Shown in pieces: positions 17,775 through 27,200 of a DNA stretch of 64,000 nt (position 1 is its first letter; each line of letters begins with the position of its first letter). Made by a program: the position numbers and the translations under genes. The stretch is taken from the NCBI GenBank assembly GCA_965213735.1, contig CBDCAB010000006.1, positions 1,302,001-1,366,000 on the forward strand, given 5' to 3'. The DNA comes from CALDTK01 sp965213735 (lineage in GTDB: Bacteria > Bacteroidota > Bacteroidia > Chitinophagales > Saprospiraceae). The notes under the pieces were generated by a model, which saw only the letters and a program-made list of their open reading frames with translations, searched no databases and was not told where the DNA came from.

Positions 17775-18515
17775 GTGATCTCGAGGCTCCTTCTACTTAT
17801 CTGTCTAGTGTCTGCTCAGCTCATGCGGGCGCAGGATACGTTCAGCCTGCTCGCATACGACAGCCAAACAGGTGAAATCGTGAGCGCTGGTGCAAGTTGC
17901 ATCGATGCCAATGTAGTGGCAGGAGGCGCCCGCGTTATCTCCTCCATCATCCCCGGCGTGGGCGCGATTCACACGCAGAGTCTGTACATGGCGGAGCATC
18001 AGCGATTAGGTGATAAGTTGTTGTCTCGTCGCCTTTCGGCAAAACCCCTCCTCGACAGCCTCCTCAAAGCCGACGTAGCGCTGCAGCCGAGTTTTCGTCA
18101 GTACATCGTGTTGACCCAAGTCCACGAAAAGCAGCAACTAGCCGGCGAAACGGGGACCAACTGCTTCCCCTGGGCAGGACACTGGCTTGGTGCAGATGTA
18201 GCCATTGCTGGAAATATTCTTCTCGACTCGCTCGTACTGGTGCGCATGCGGGAAGCTTACCTAGCTACGGAGGGTGAGTGGATCGGCGACAAAGCTATGG
18301 CAGCACTCCAAGCTGTGGCCTATCCAGGTGCCGATCGCCGATGCCTCAGCGCTGGCCTCAGCAGCAGAAGCGCCTTCATCCGGGTTGCTCGACCTACTGA
18401 TCCAATCGATGCGCTGACCCTCGATGTCCTTGTCGATTTTCCCGAGCCAGAGGCCGATCCTATCGTCACCCTCGCGGCGCGCTACCGAGAGGCCAAGGCA
18501 AAGCTGCAGTTCTAG
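17775..18515 (+). CDS. DUF1028 family exported protein (Ntn-hydrolase fold)
   Basis: About 246 residues. The DUF1028 signature is clear: TFSLLAYDSQTGEIVSAGAS near the mature N-terminus, then GVGAIHTQS and TGTNCFPWAGH. The family has the Ntn-hydrolase fold, but its substrate is not established. I placed the start at GTG 17775, which gives a normal signal peptide (ISRLLLLICLVSAQLMRAQ) and does not overlap the divergent purM; the in-frame ATG at 17700 would overlap purM. One copy of the hairpin word (18031-18045) is read here as RLSAKP. Confidence 0.8.
   Translation: MISRLLLLICLVSAQLMRAQDTFSLLAYDSQTGEIVSAGASCIDANVVAGGARVISSIIPGVGAIHTQSLYMAEHQRLGDKLLSRRLSAKPLLDSLLKADVALQPSFRQYIVLTQVHEKQQLAGETGTNCFPWAGHWLGADVAIAGNILLDSLVLVRMREAYLATEGEWIGDKAMAALQAVAYPGADRRCLSAGLSSRSAFIRVARPTDPIDALTLDVLVDFPEPEADPIVTLAARYREAKAKLQF
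18031..18045 (-). repeat. Hairpin word, CC/GG form
   Basis: GTTTTGCCGAAAGGC, full stem, loop GAAA. In the DUF1028 gene, antisense; read as LSAKP. Confidence 0.85.
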
Positions 18516-18534
18516 GAGCAGCATATTTGCCGGA

Positions 18535-18984
18535 GTGCAACTCGATCTGCTGCCCTACACCAATGACTTAGCGCGCCGACAACATCAGGGTCGCGATCAA
18601 CTTTGGTGTCCCGTGCGCAAGCAATGGTTGGCTCTACAACCCGAAGAACTCGTGCGGCAAGCACTGATCGCCTACCTCCGACTTCACCACTACCCGCTGG
18701 CCCTCATGCAGGTAGAGCGCAAAGTTGGCAGCAGCAAAGATCGACTCGACCTGCTGGTGCTTACGCGGCAGGCCTCGCCTTTTATGCTCGTTGAAGTCAA
18801 AGCTCCAGGCTACAACTTGCAGCCGGCCGTGCAGCAACTCGCGCACTACAATCGCAGCTACCATGCACCCTACGCACTTGCCGTCAACGGCCAGGCAGCT
18901 CTGGCACTACGCCTCCACTACGAAGACCAGCGCGTAGAAACCCTCGCACATATCCCTGCTTTTCCAGTGGACAATTCTGCATAA
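18535..18984 (+). CDS. HsdR N-terminal domain-like stand-alone protein
   Basis: 149 residues from GTG 18535, 19 bases after the DUF1028 stop. It is the short HsdR_N-like protein common in Bacteroidota (RDQLWCPVRKQWLALQPEELVRQ...), with a PD-(D/E)xK nuclease pattern, DRLDLLVL followed by MLVEVKAP. No helicase or methylase accompanies it, so it is not a restriction system on its own. Its role is unknown; a house-keeping nuclease-fold protein is the best description. Confidence 0.75.
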   Translation: MQLDLLPYTNDLARRQHQGRDQLWCPVRKQWLALQPEELVRQALIAYLRLHHYPLALMQVERKVGSSKDRLDLLVLTRQASPFMLVEVKAPGYNLQPAVQQLAHYNRSYHAPYALAVNGQAALALRLHYEDQRVETLAHIPAFPVDNSA

Positions 18985-19013
18985 GCTCCCTTCAGCAGCC
19001 TTGTGCCGACTCC

Positions 19014-19021
19014 TTACTTTG
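19014..19021 (+). promoter_or_regulatory. Possible -7 promoter element (TTACTTTG) of the tdh-kbl operon
   Basis: One mismatch to TAnnTTTG, ending 11 bases before the ATG at 19033. Confidence 0.4.
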
Positions 19022-19032
19022 TGCCCTCCATA

Positions 19033-20055
19033 ATGTCAACACAAACAATTCTCGTCACAGGTGCACTCGGCCAAATTGGTCGGGTCCTCATCGAACGACT
19101 CGTAAAGCTGCACGGGGCTGAGGCCGTCCTCGCCACCGATCTAGCAGTCGATGTTCGAGGCCTTCCCTGTGCCTACCGCTCACTCGATGCTACCGATGCA
19201 GCTGCCTGGGCACAACTGGCCAGCTCCTACAGCTTCAATCACATCTATCACCTCGTAGCCGTGCTTAGCGCAAAAGGTGAAGCAAATCCCTGGCGCTCTT
19301 GGGACATCAACATGCAGGCCTGGCGCAACGTCCTCGAACAGGCACCCACCTGGCCAGGAGTCAAAATTTTCTTCCCCAGCTCCATCGCTGTGTATGGTCC
19401 TCCGCTGCCTCAGACCGTCGACGAGACGCAGGTGCTCACCCCCACCACCAGCTACGGCATGAGCAAAGTAGCCGGAGAAATGTGGGCTGACTACTGTGCC
19501 CAGCGCGACGGGACGGATGTGCGCTGTTTGCGCTTGCCAGGGGTTATCGGCTACCAAACCCTCCCAGGTGGAGGCACCACCGACTATGCAGTCGACATTT
19601 TTCACAAGGCAGTGCTCGAGGAGCCATTCACCTGTTTCCTCGAGGCGAGTACCCGGCTGCCGATGATCTACATGGATGATGTGCTGCGTGGAATTACGGA
19701 GGTGATGGAGCCCGAGCGAGCGAGTTTAGCTGAGTTTCCTGCCCCTGCTGAGCGTCACGTCGATCCGATTCGTGAGCAGGGAGGACGCCGTGCTCGTTGG
19801 CGCTCCACCAGCTACAACTTGAACGGTTTTAGCGTAAGCCCACAAGAGCTAGCCCAGGCTATCCAGCAGGAAATACCCAATTTCGAAATTCGCTACGCCC
19901 CCGATCATCGTCAGGCAATAGCTGAGACTTGGCCAGAAGCCCTCGACGGCAGTTACGCACAGCACGTCTGGAACTGGCAACCACGTTACACGCTCGCTGA
20001 TACAGTTGCCGATATGATTAGCAACTTGCGCTTCCGCCAAAACAACACCGCATGA
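19033..20055 (+). CDS. tdh: L-threonine 3-dehydrogenase, SDR type
   Basis: A 340-residue NAD-dependent enzyme of the extended SDR family that oxidises L-threonine to 2-amino-3-ketobutyrate. It has the Rossmann motif (TGALGQIG) and the catalytic Y-x3-K (SYGMSKVAGE), plus FPSSIAVYG. The pairing with kbl directly downstream (ATGA overlap, 20052-20055) makes the threonine route far more likely than sugar epimerisation. The ATG at 19033 fits the Rossmann start; ten upstream residues are possible but unlikely. Two copies of the hairpin word fall here, the second making the last residues (FRQNNTA). Confidence 0.87.
   Translation: MSTQTILVTGALGQIGRVLIERLVKLHGAEAVLATDLAVDVRGLPCAYRSLDATDAAAWAQLASSYSFNHIYHLVAVLSAKGEANPWRSWDINMQAWRNVLEQAPTWPGVKIFFPSSIAVYGPPLPQTVDETQVLTPTTSYGMSKVAGEMWADYCAQRDGTDVRCLRLPGVIGYQTLPGGGTTDYAVDIFHKAVLEEPFTCFLEASTRLPMIYMDDVLRGITEVMEPERASLAEFPAPAERHVDPIREQGGRRARWRSTSYNLNGFSVSPQELAQAIQQEIPNFEIRYAPDHRQAIAETWPEALDGSYAQHVWNWQPRYTLADTVADMISNLRFRQNNTA
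19826..19840 (+). repeat. Hairpin word, GTAA loop
   Basis: GTTTTAGCGTAAGCC, inner two pairs intact, loop GTAA. In tdh, sense; read as GFSVSP. Confidence 0.83.
20029..20043 (-). repeat. Hairpin word at the 3' end of tdh
   Basis: GTTTTGGCGGAAGCG, inner two pairs intact, loop GGAA. Antisense in tdh, forming part of its last seven codons (FRQNNTA). Confidence 0.83.
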
Positions 20056-21239
20056 ACGCCACCAACGCATCGCTCCAGGAGGAACTAACTGAAATTAAAG
20101 ACGCCGGACTTTATAAAAAAGAACGCGTCATCACTACTCCTCAAGGGGCAGCCATTACCACCCGTGAAGGGGGGGAGGTGCTCAACTTTTGCGCCAACAA
20201 CTACCTCGGACTAAGTAGCGATCCGGATGTGCTACAAGCTGCCAAAGACGCCATTGACTCCCACGGCTTCGGCTTGAGTAGCGTCCGCTTTATCTGTGGC
20301 ACCCAGGATATTCACAAGGAATTGGAAAGCCGTATCGCCAAGTTTGTCGGGACGGAAGATGCCATTCTCTATGCCGCCGCTTTTGATGCCAACGGAGGCT
20401 TGTTCGAGCCTTTGCTCGGTGCAGAAGACGCGATCATCAGCGACAGCCTCAACCACGCGAGCATCATCGACGGCATACGCCTCTGTAAGGCAGCGCGCTA
20501 CCGCTATGCCAACAACAATATGGCCGATCTGGAAGCCAAGCTGCAAGAGGCACAAGGTGCTCGCCGCCGCATTATCGCTACCGATGGCGTGTTTTCAATG
20601 GATGGCTACATCGCGCAGCTCGACAAGATCGTCGCGCTGGCAGAAAAATACGATGCAATGGTGATGGTCGACGACTGTCACTCCTCTGGATTCATTGGCA
20701 AGACAGGTCGTGGTACCGCAGAGCACTGCGGCGTGTACGGCAAAATCGATATCATCACCGGCACCTTCGGCAAAGCCCTCGGCGGTGCCAGCGGAGGCTT
20801 TACTGCCGCCAGCAAAGAAATCGTCGAAATATTGCGCCAGCGCTCCCGGCCCTACCTGTTCAGCAATACTGTTGCCCCAGCTATCGTCGGCGCTAGTCTG
20901 GCCGTACTCGACAAACTAGAAGCAAGTACCGGCCTGCGTGACAAACTCGAAGAGAATACCCGCTACTTCCGCGATGGCATGACCGCAGCCGGTTTCGACA
21001 TCCTGCCAGGCTCGCACCCCATAGTGCCGGTGATGCTCTACGATGCCAAACTTAGCCAACAGATGTCGGCCGAACTACTCGAAGAAGGCATCTACGTCGT
21101 CGGATTTTTCTACCCTGTGGTGCCAAAAGATAAAGCTCGCATCAGGGTTCAACTCAGCGCAGCTCACCAGCGTGAACACCTCGACCGAGCGATCGAGGCG
21201 TTCAAGAAGGTTGGTAAGCGACTTGGAGTCATCGACTAG
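20052..21239 (+). CDS. kbl: 2-amino-3-ketobutyrate CoA ligase (glycine C-acetyltransferase)
   Basis: A 395-residue PLP enzyme that splits 2-amino-3-ketobutyrate with CoA into glycine and acetyl-CoA, completing threonine breakdown after Tdh. It has the alpha-oxoamine synthase core: DDCHSSGFIG, and the PLP lysine in TFGKALGGASGG. Length is normal. It is translationally coupled to tdh by ATGA. Its stop codon overlaps the stop of the convergent giant gene within a single CTAG. Confidence 0.95.
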   Translation: MNATNASLQEELTEIKDAGLYKKERVITTPQGAAITTREGGEVLNFCANNYLGLSSDPDVLQAAKDAIDSHGFGLSSVRFICGTQDIHKELESRIAKFVGTEDAILYAAAFDANGGLFEPLLGAEDAIISDSLNHASIIDGIRLCKAARYRYANNNMADLEAKLQEAQGARRRIIATDGVFSMDGYIAQLDKIVALAEKYDAMVMVDDCHSSGFIGKTGRGTAEHCGVYGKIDIITGTFGKALGGASGGFTAASKEIVEILRQRSRPYLFSNTVAPAIVGASLAVLDKLEASTGLRDKLEENTRYFRDGMTAAGFDILPGSHPIVPVMLYDAKLSQQMSAELLEEGIYVVGFFYPVVPKDKARIRVQLSAAHQREHLDRAIEAFKKVGKRLGVID

Positions 21240-24200
21240 CGCAGCAACTCCAAGTAGCCGTTGTAGCTCGTTTCGCGACCTTCATTGCGGACGGTGAGAA
21301 TGTAGAAATACGCGCCATCAGGCAGTGGGTCGCCTCTGTAGGTGCCGTACCAAGTATTTAGGTAGGCACGCTCCTGGTGCACCAAATTGCCCCAGCGGTT
21401 GTAAATGCGCAGTTCGTTGTCGGGAAACTCTTCAATCTCTGCTATGTAGAACACGTCGTTGACGCCATCCCCGTTCGGACTTACCGCGGTGAAAATTGTC
21501 AGCTCGTCGCACTCAATGCAGATAGTCACCGTGGCCGTGTCGCAGCTGTTGGGGTTGCATACCTCGTACACCATGGTCACATCGCGTGCACACACATCGG
21601 CGGCTGGCTCAAAGGTGATGGTGTTGTCTGAGTTGATGCGCACCGACCCATCCACGACGCTCGGCTGCTCAACAATCTGAAAACTCGCTACACCACCAAA
21701 TACCTGATCGTTGGCCAAGACATTGACTCGAATTGGGGTATTGCGCTCGGTGCAGGTGAAGTCTTGCTGCGCGGCCGGCTCGCCATCGAAGGGCACCACA
21801 TCTATAATGATGCAGACCTGCAGGTTCGAGCCGTCGCTGCGTATCGCTTCGTAGCCGAGCGTGTCTTGACCTAGCGTAAGGCCTCGAAAGCGTACGCATG
21901 GAGCGAGGCTATCGATGCTTGCTTCCACAAGATCCTCCGCGGTTCGAAAGATGGAGGTCGACACGAGATTGGCGACGGTGTCGAGACAAAGACTGTCGGT
22001 CTGATTGATGAAGATTTCCCGATACACCAACAGTTTAGCAGCGGGAAGAACTGTAACGATGAGGGAGCCACTAACACAGTTGCCAGCAGAATCACAAACC
22101 TCTAGACAGGCAGTCTCCTCCCCTGCTGCCAGTCCCGCATAATCGACGCAATCCGCGCTCGAACTTAGGTCAAAAGCAACTTGAGCACCCGATGCGCCAG
22201 GACAGGTATTGCTAATGCTAATATCGCCGGGCGGCAGATTTAGATCGGCAGCAGTCAAACAAAGCTGGCCATCTTCGTCAACGAAAATGGTATCCCGCCA
22301 CACAAAGCCTGCGCTATTCGGCAGCACGTTGATAATTACGTAGGTGGTGTCACAAATCCCGAGATCATCGCAAGCCACCATACAGGCAGTTTGGCTGCCA
22401 ATGACGTTGCCAGTCACTGTCACGCAGGTATCGTTGAGCGTGGTGTAACTCGCATAGGTGGTGTCTGGGCAGATGTCGTTCAGCGACACGAGATTGCCCG
22501 GCAGGTCGCTCGTCGATACGCAGAAGGTGTCCGTCAGCGTCACCGGAATATTGAGCACCAGCGTATCTGTTGGCGCACAGTGAATGCCGACATACAGTGT
22601 ATCTGAACAGCCAGCTACTGTGTCACGCACTACTACTTCGAAGAAACCAGGACTCAGCTCTATCGCCAGCCCAAACGGCTCTATTCGCTCATTGTAGGGG
22701 ATCGTATTCACGAGCTGACTTCCCTGCCTTTGCAACTCGAGGGAGGAATAGCGTCCATCGCGCTGACCGCCGATGAGGGTTTGCGTGGCTGCGTCGTAGA
22801 CCCAGTTACCCTGTGGATCGATGTCGACAAAAAATTGCGTCAGCTCCGCAATACTCGCCACCACGCGCACATGCTGCTGGCCATCAACCCGAACGCGCGC
22901 CTCCAAGGGCACGGTGTAGTTGATCACGCCGATGAGGTAGGTAATCCGCGTACGGGCATAGTCGCAAGGCACGAGGCCGCCGAGGTAGCGCGTACCATTG
23001 GTGAAGATTTGAATGTCATCTGCGCGATTGGCGATGCCACCAATACAAACAGCAGCTGTACCTGTGCATGAAGTTTGATAGTGCACCGTATCCGCGGGAG
23101 CGCTCGTGTAATTGCAAGGCTCGCACTGCCCAATGCTGATTCCATACGTCGCACTACAAGCGGCCGAATCTGTGACCGTTAGCGTGTAGAAGCCTGCACT
23201 CAAATCCCCGAAGTAGGAGGTGTCGGAGGTTAGACCATTGGACAAACTATAGCTGATCGGCTCCCGGCCACTACGCATTTGGATGCTAAGGGCTCCACCG
23301 GCTACGCCGCATGCATCGCTTGTGGTGATATCTGCGAGTATCGCTTCAGGCTCGATGAGCTCGAGGCAGTTGCCGCCAGCCACGCAGCCATTGCCATCGC
23401 GAATCACGATGCAGTAGCTGCCCGAGCTGAGATTGCCATTGCGAACGGTATCTCCACCCGCAGAAAGAATGAGCGTATCTGCTGGCCCTGTAAAGGCGGC
23501 ATCGTATGTCACGGTGAAGTCGATGCTACCATCTGCACTAGCGGGACATGTTTCACCTTCGCCACCCAAAATGTTTACTACAGCAGCGGGCACGTCATCC
23601 GCTAGCACAAAGCTGATGCTGCCGGTACAGCCCGAGTCCCGATCAGTGACCGTCACCCTGTAGCTGCCAGCGGCAAGGTTAGTATTGGTTGCCGTGTTGA
23701 CACTCCAGTCGTAGTCGTAGTTGCCCGAACCGCCCGCGACAGTCAGCGTCACCGAGCCGTCCAAGGAACCACAGGTAGGTAGCGCGTTGATGGTGAAGTC
23801 AACCACAAGACCAGGAGCGGCATCAATCCTGATCAGCTGATAGCGCACACAGTTTGGCGCAGCAGGATCAGAAACCGCAACCCGGTAGTCTCCGGCGGCT
23901 AGGTCGCTACGTGTAGCAGTTTGTACTCCATCTGGCCATAGATAATTGAGAGAAGCTGGCGTGAGCGTTGCCGTTCCATTTGCCGCACCACAGTCGCTCG
24001 GAGTTTTGGCGACAGCTGCAAAAGGACCTTCCTCACTGCTCACATAACTCGAGCGCTCAAAAGCACAGCCGGAGTCGCTGACATTAACAGCCACAAATTG
24101 GTACACACCAGCAGGCAGATTCCCGAGTGCGGAGGTGTTTTGCGCAAGCGTATCCCCATCAGCATGTAACCAAGCGGTGTTGAAGTTGCTCAATTCACCA

Positions 24201-27200
24201 CTGTAGCTAAGCGCGACACTTCCCGTAGCCCCACCACATGGAGTGCTGGTGGTGAACTCGCTGAGGAGCGTCGGCAGCGTACAGGCGGTACTACAGGCAG
24301 CAGCAGCGTCGACGACAATACGTACTTGCAACGTCGAATCATATCCCGGAAAAGCAGGATCGCTTATCGTCACCTCAAAGTTGTACTCCCCAGTAGCACC
24401 CTGCGAGGAGAACACCACTGGCGAGCCCGTTGTGGTACTCAAGCCACCTGGCGTAGGATTGGTCGCAGCCGCCACCCATTGAATGTCAGCACCACCACTC
24501 GCTACCAGCGTCAATGTCGCATCTGGGCAAATGACTGTATCGAGCGGCGTAACATTAGGATTAATCGGATTGCGAACGCGAACGAGATGCGTGGTCTGGT
24601 CGCTGCACCCAAAGCGGTCTGTGATTGTGAGCTGATAAAGCTGATCGGATTGCGGACTCGCAATCGGCTGCGCGTCCGTTGCAGAACTCAGTCCTGTAGC
24701 AGGTTGCCACAAGTAGCTGAATGGCGCCGCACCTTGCAGGATGTTCGGCGTCAGGACTACCTGATCACCGTTGTTTATAATCTCCGTGGGGCCTTGAGCC
24801 AGCACTACACCAGCACCCACAATGAGTACAGCTGTATCGCGTGTGATGCCGAGGCCGAGGCGATTGGTCATCAGAATGTAGCGCACCGTATCCGCTCCAG
24901 TGTAGGGATTGGGCAGCGTGAGCTGAGGTGTGGCGCTGGTGGCATCGCTGAGAAAAGTCACCATACTTGCTGGCTCGGCAGACCACTGAAAGCTAAGGTC
25001 GGTAGCGCCGGCACAATTGAGGTCGCCCAGGCTCAGCGTCGGGTTATCGCTTACACAGAGTTGGTAGGTATCCTGCGCGCCGGCATTATCGAGGCGAGGG
25101 AGATCGAGCACGATATCTTGAGGAGCACAAATAGGCTGACCGATAGAATCTATTCGTAGCAGCAGGCCATTAAGCACATTGCGGTTGAGGCTTCCGCCAA
25201 AACTGTACACCACACCTGCATCACCCGCTGTGGTAGTGAGGCTTTGCTGGTCGAGCAGCACATCGCCAGGCCCAGTTTGCTGATCGCCATTCACATCGTG
25301 GTAAAGCGCCACCTGCAGGCCATTGCCCGTCAGTGTGAAGCCACCAGCATCGAGGGCAACTTCTAGTCGTACAACTTCTGTAGTGGCACTTTCACAATCA
25401 GCTTCATTAATAAGCACGCGCGCAGCAAACACTTCTCCGATGGGGAGTTGGTGCAGCACTGCTCCACCTTGAGTCACGTCGGTGGCGATGCGGCAGTCAG
25501 TGCCAGAAGTCACACAAGCTGCGTCGATGTAGCGGATGGCCGCCAGACCTGCATCTGCCACGTCTCCACAGCTGGCCGATGCAGCGCGTAAGTCAAACTG
25601 TATGCGTGCAGTTTCGTTTGGCAGCATATTTAGCGGCAGCGGCCACTCCAATTGCGTCACCGTGCCGAGTTGTGTCACTATTGGCTCACCTGGGAGGTAG
25701 CCATTTGGTACTGTGCCCACTGCGCTCGCTGGCTCATACGTGTACCCGGCCGGTAGCGTTACCTGGAGTACATCATCGGCATCTGTGGGGTCCGTACCTA
25801 CATTGGTGGCAAAGACTTCCAGGGTGCTAACAGGCTGCACAATCGAGATGCGCATGGCTGGCTCAAAGCCAACTGCGTAGGCGTGGCTTCCATCTGGTTG
25901 AGTTCCTGTAATTTGAAGCGCAGCACTCTCAGCAACAGCCAAATTGGTGCGGTCGCCACAGGCTTCGCTGCCCTCAGTTTCGAAAAATACGAGGCTACCC
26001 GAGCGGTAGTCACAGTTGGTCGCAAACTCAACCCGCAGCACGAAGCGGTTGGAGTCGTTGGGATTACTTGCGTCAAAACCCATCAACCCATTGGCGCCGA
26101 GGTAGGGCGAGATGGCATCCAAATCAGGCAGCTCCCAGCCAAACCCGCGAATGCTGGTGTCTACTGCAACGAAATCGCTAACGGTAGACACAAAGTTGTC
26201 GGCAGATGCATCGGCAGGATATTCTACCATGACCGATCCTGGTATATACTCCAATCCCGGTGGCACGTAGAAGCGCGATAACACATCGTAGGCCGTACCA
26301 GGCTGAGCATTGTTAACTTGAAACTCCATCACCACCGGCGCACACAAATCCACTGGGGCACTCGGCTCGCGGATGAGGTCGGCCTCCAGAAATGGCGCGA
26401 TGGGTTCGAAGCGAGCAAGGCCAATATCGTCGATGCAGTCGGTGGCAGCGCTAGGCGTCCAGCCTACAGGTACTGTGGCTTCACAATCCCAGCCGGTAGT
26501 AAAGCTAACCCCGTTGATGCCGCAGCCAACCGTGCGCACTTTGAGTCTGATGAAGTTGCAAACTTGCGTGCTGATGTTGACGCCATTCACCCGCTCGAGT
26601 GGCTCCATGTTGATGAAGTGACCACCGGCATAGGCCTCAATGGGTATGCTTATCGGATTATTCGGATCGTCGATATTGAGCGCCTCCTCGATGCTTAGCG
26701 TGGTAGTATCATTAAAAGTCAACCACGTACGCGCTGCTCTACTCAAAGGTGAGGTATTGCAAATCTCGAGCTCCACGAAGCCACTATCGGTCGTGATGCG
26801 CTGAAAGACGGGACTAGTCACCGTCAGATCGAGCGAAGCGGGTTGGCTATACGACATCACGAAAGGGTACTCATCCGTCACCGTCAGCACGCGGCTGCCA
26901 TTGCCGATGTCTATCGCATAGTAGCGGTCGCGGTAATGCGGCGTAGCTTGTATCGGATAGAACTCGTCGTTGTTGTCACTTCCCCTGATCGAGCTACAGT
27001 TGGGCGTGAGGTGCACCCGCAGGTTGTAGAGAAATGGATAATTCGTCACCAATTCTGCCGAATAGTCGAGCGTATCGAGCTGGAGCACATAGCGCCCATC
27101 AGGAAAGTCGCTCAGCGGTGGCACGGAGTAGAAGGTGTTGCCCTGAGTGGGATGACCCGCCACCTGCAGTTCTATCTGCACATCATCGAATGCAGAAAGA

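Noticed and set aside
18535..18984. HsdR-like protein as part of a type I restriction system
   Set aside because: Only the short N-terminal nuclease-like domain is present and no hsdM or hsdS gene is nearby.
20766..20781. CACCTTCGGCAAAGCC in kbl resembles the CC/GG form of the hairpin word
   Set aside because: It is the conserved PLP-lysine peptide TFGKA in normal codons and lacks the four-A run.
24137..24149. GTTTTGCGCAAGC as a further word copy
   Set aside because: One stem base is missing; I mention it as a weaker form but do not count it.
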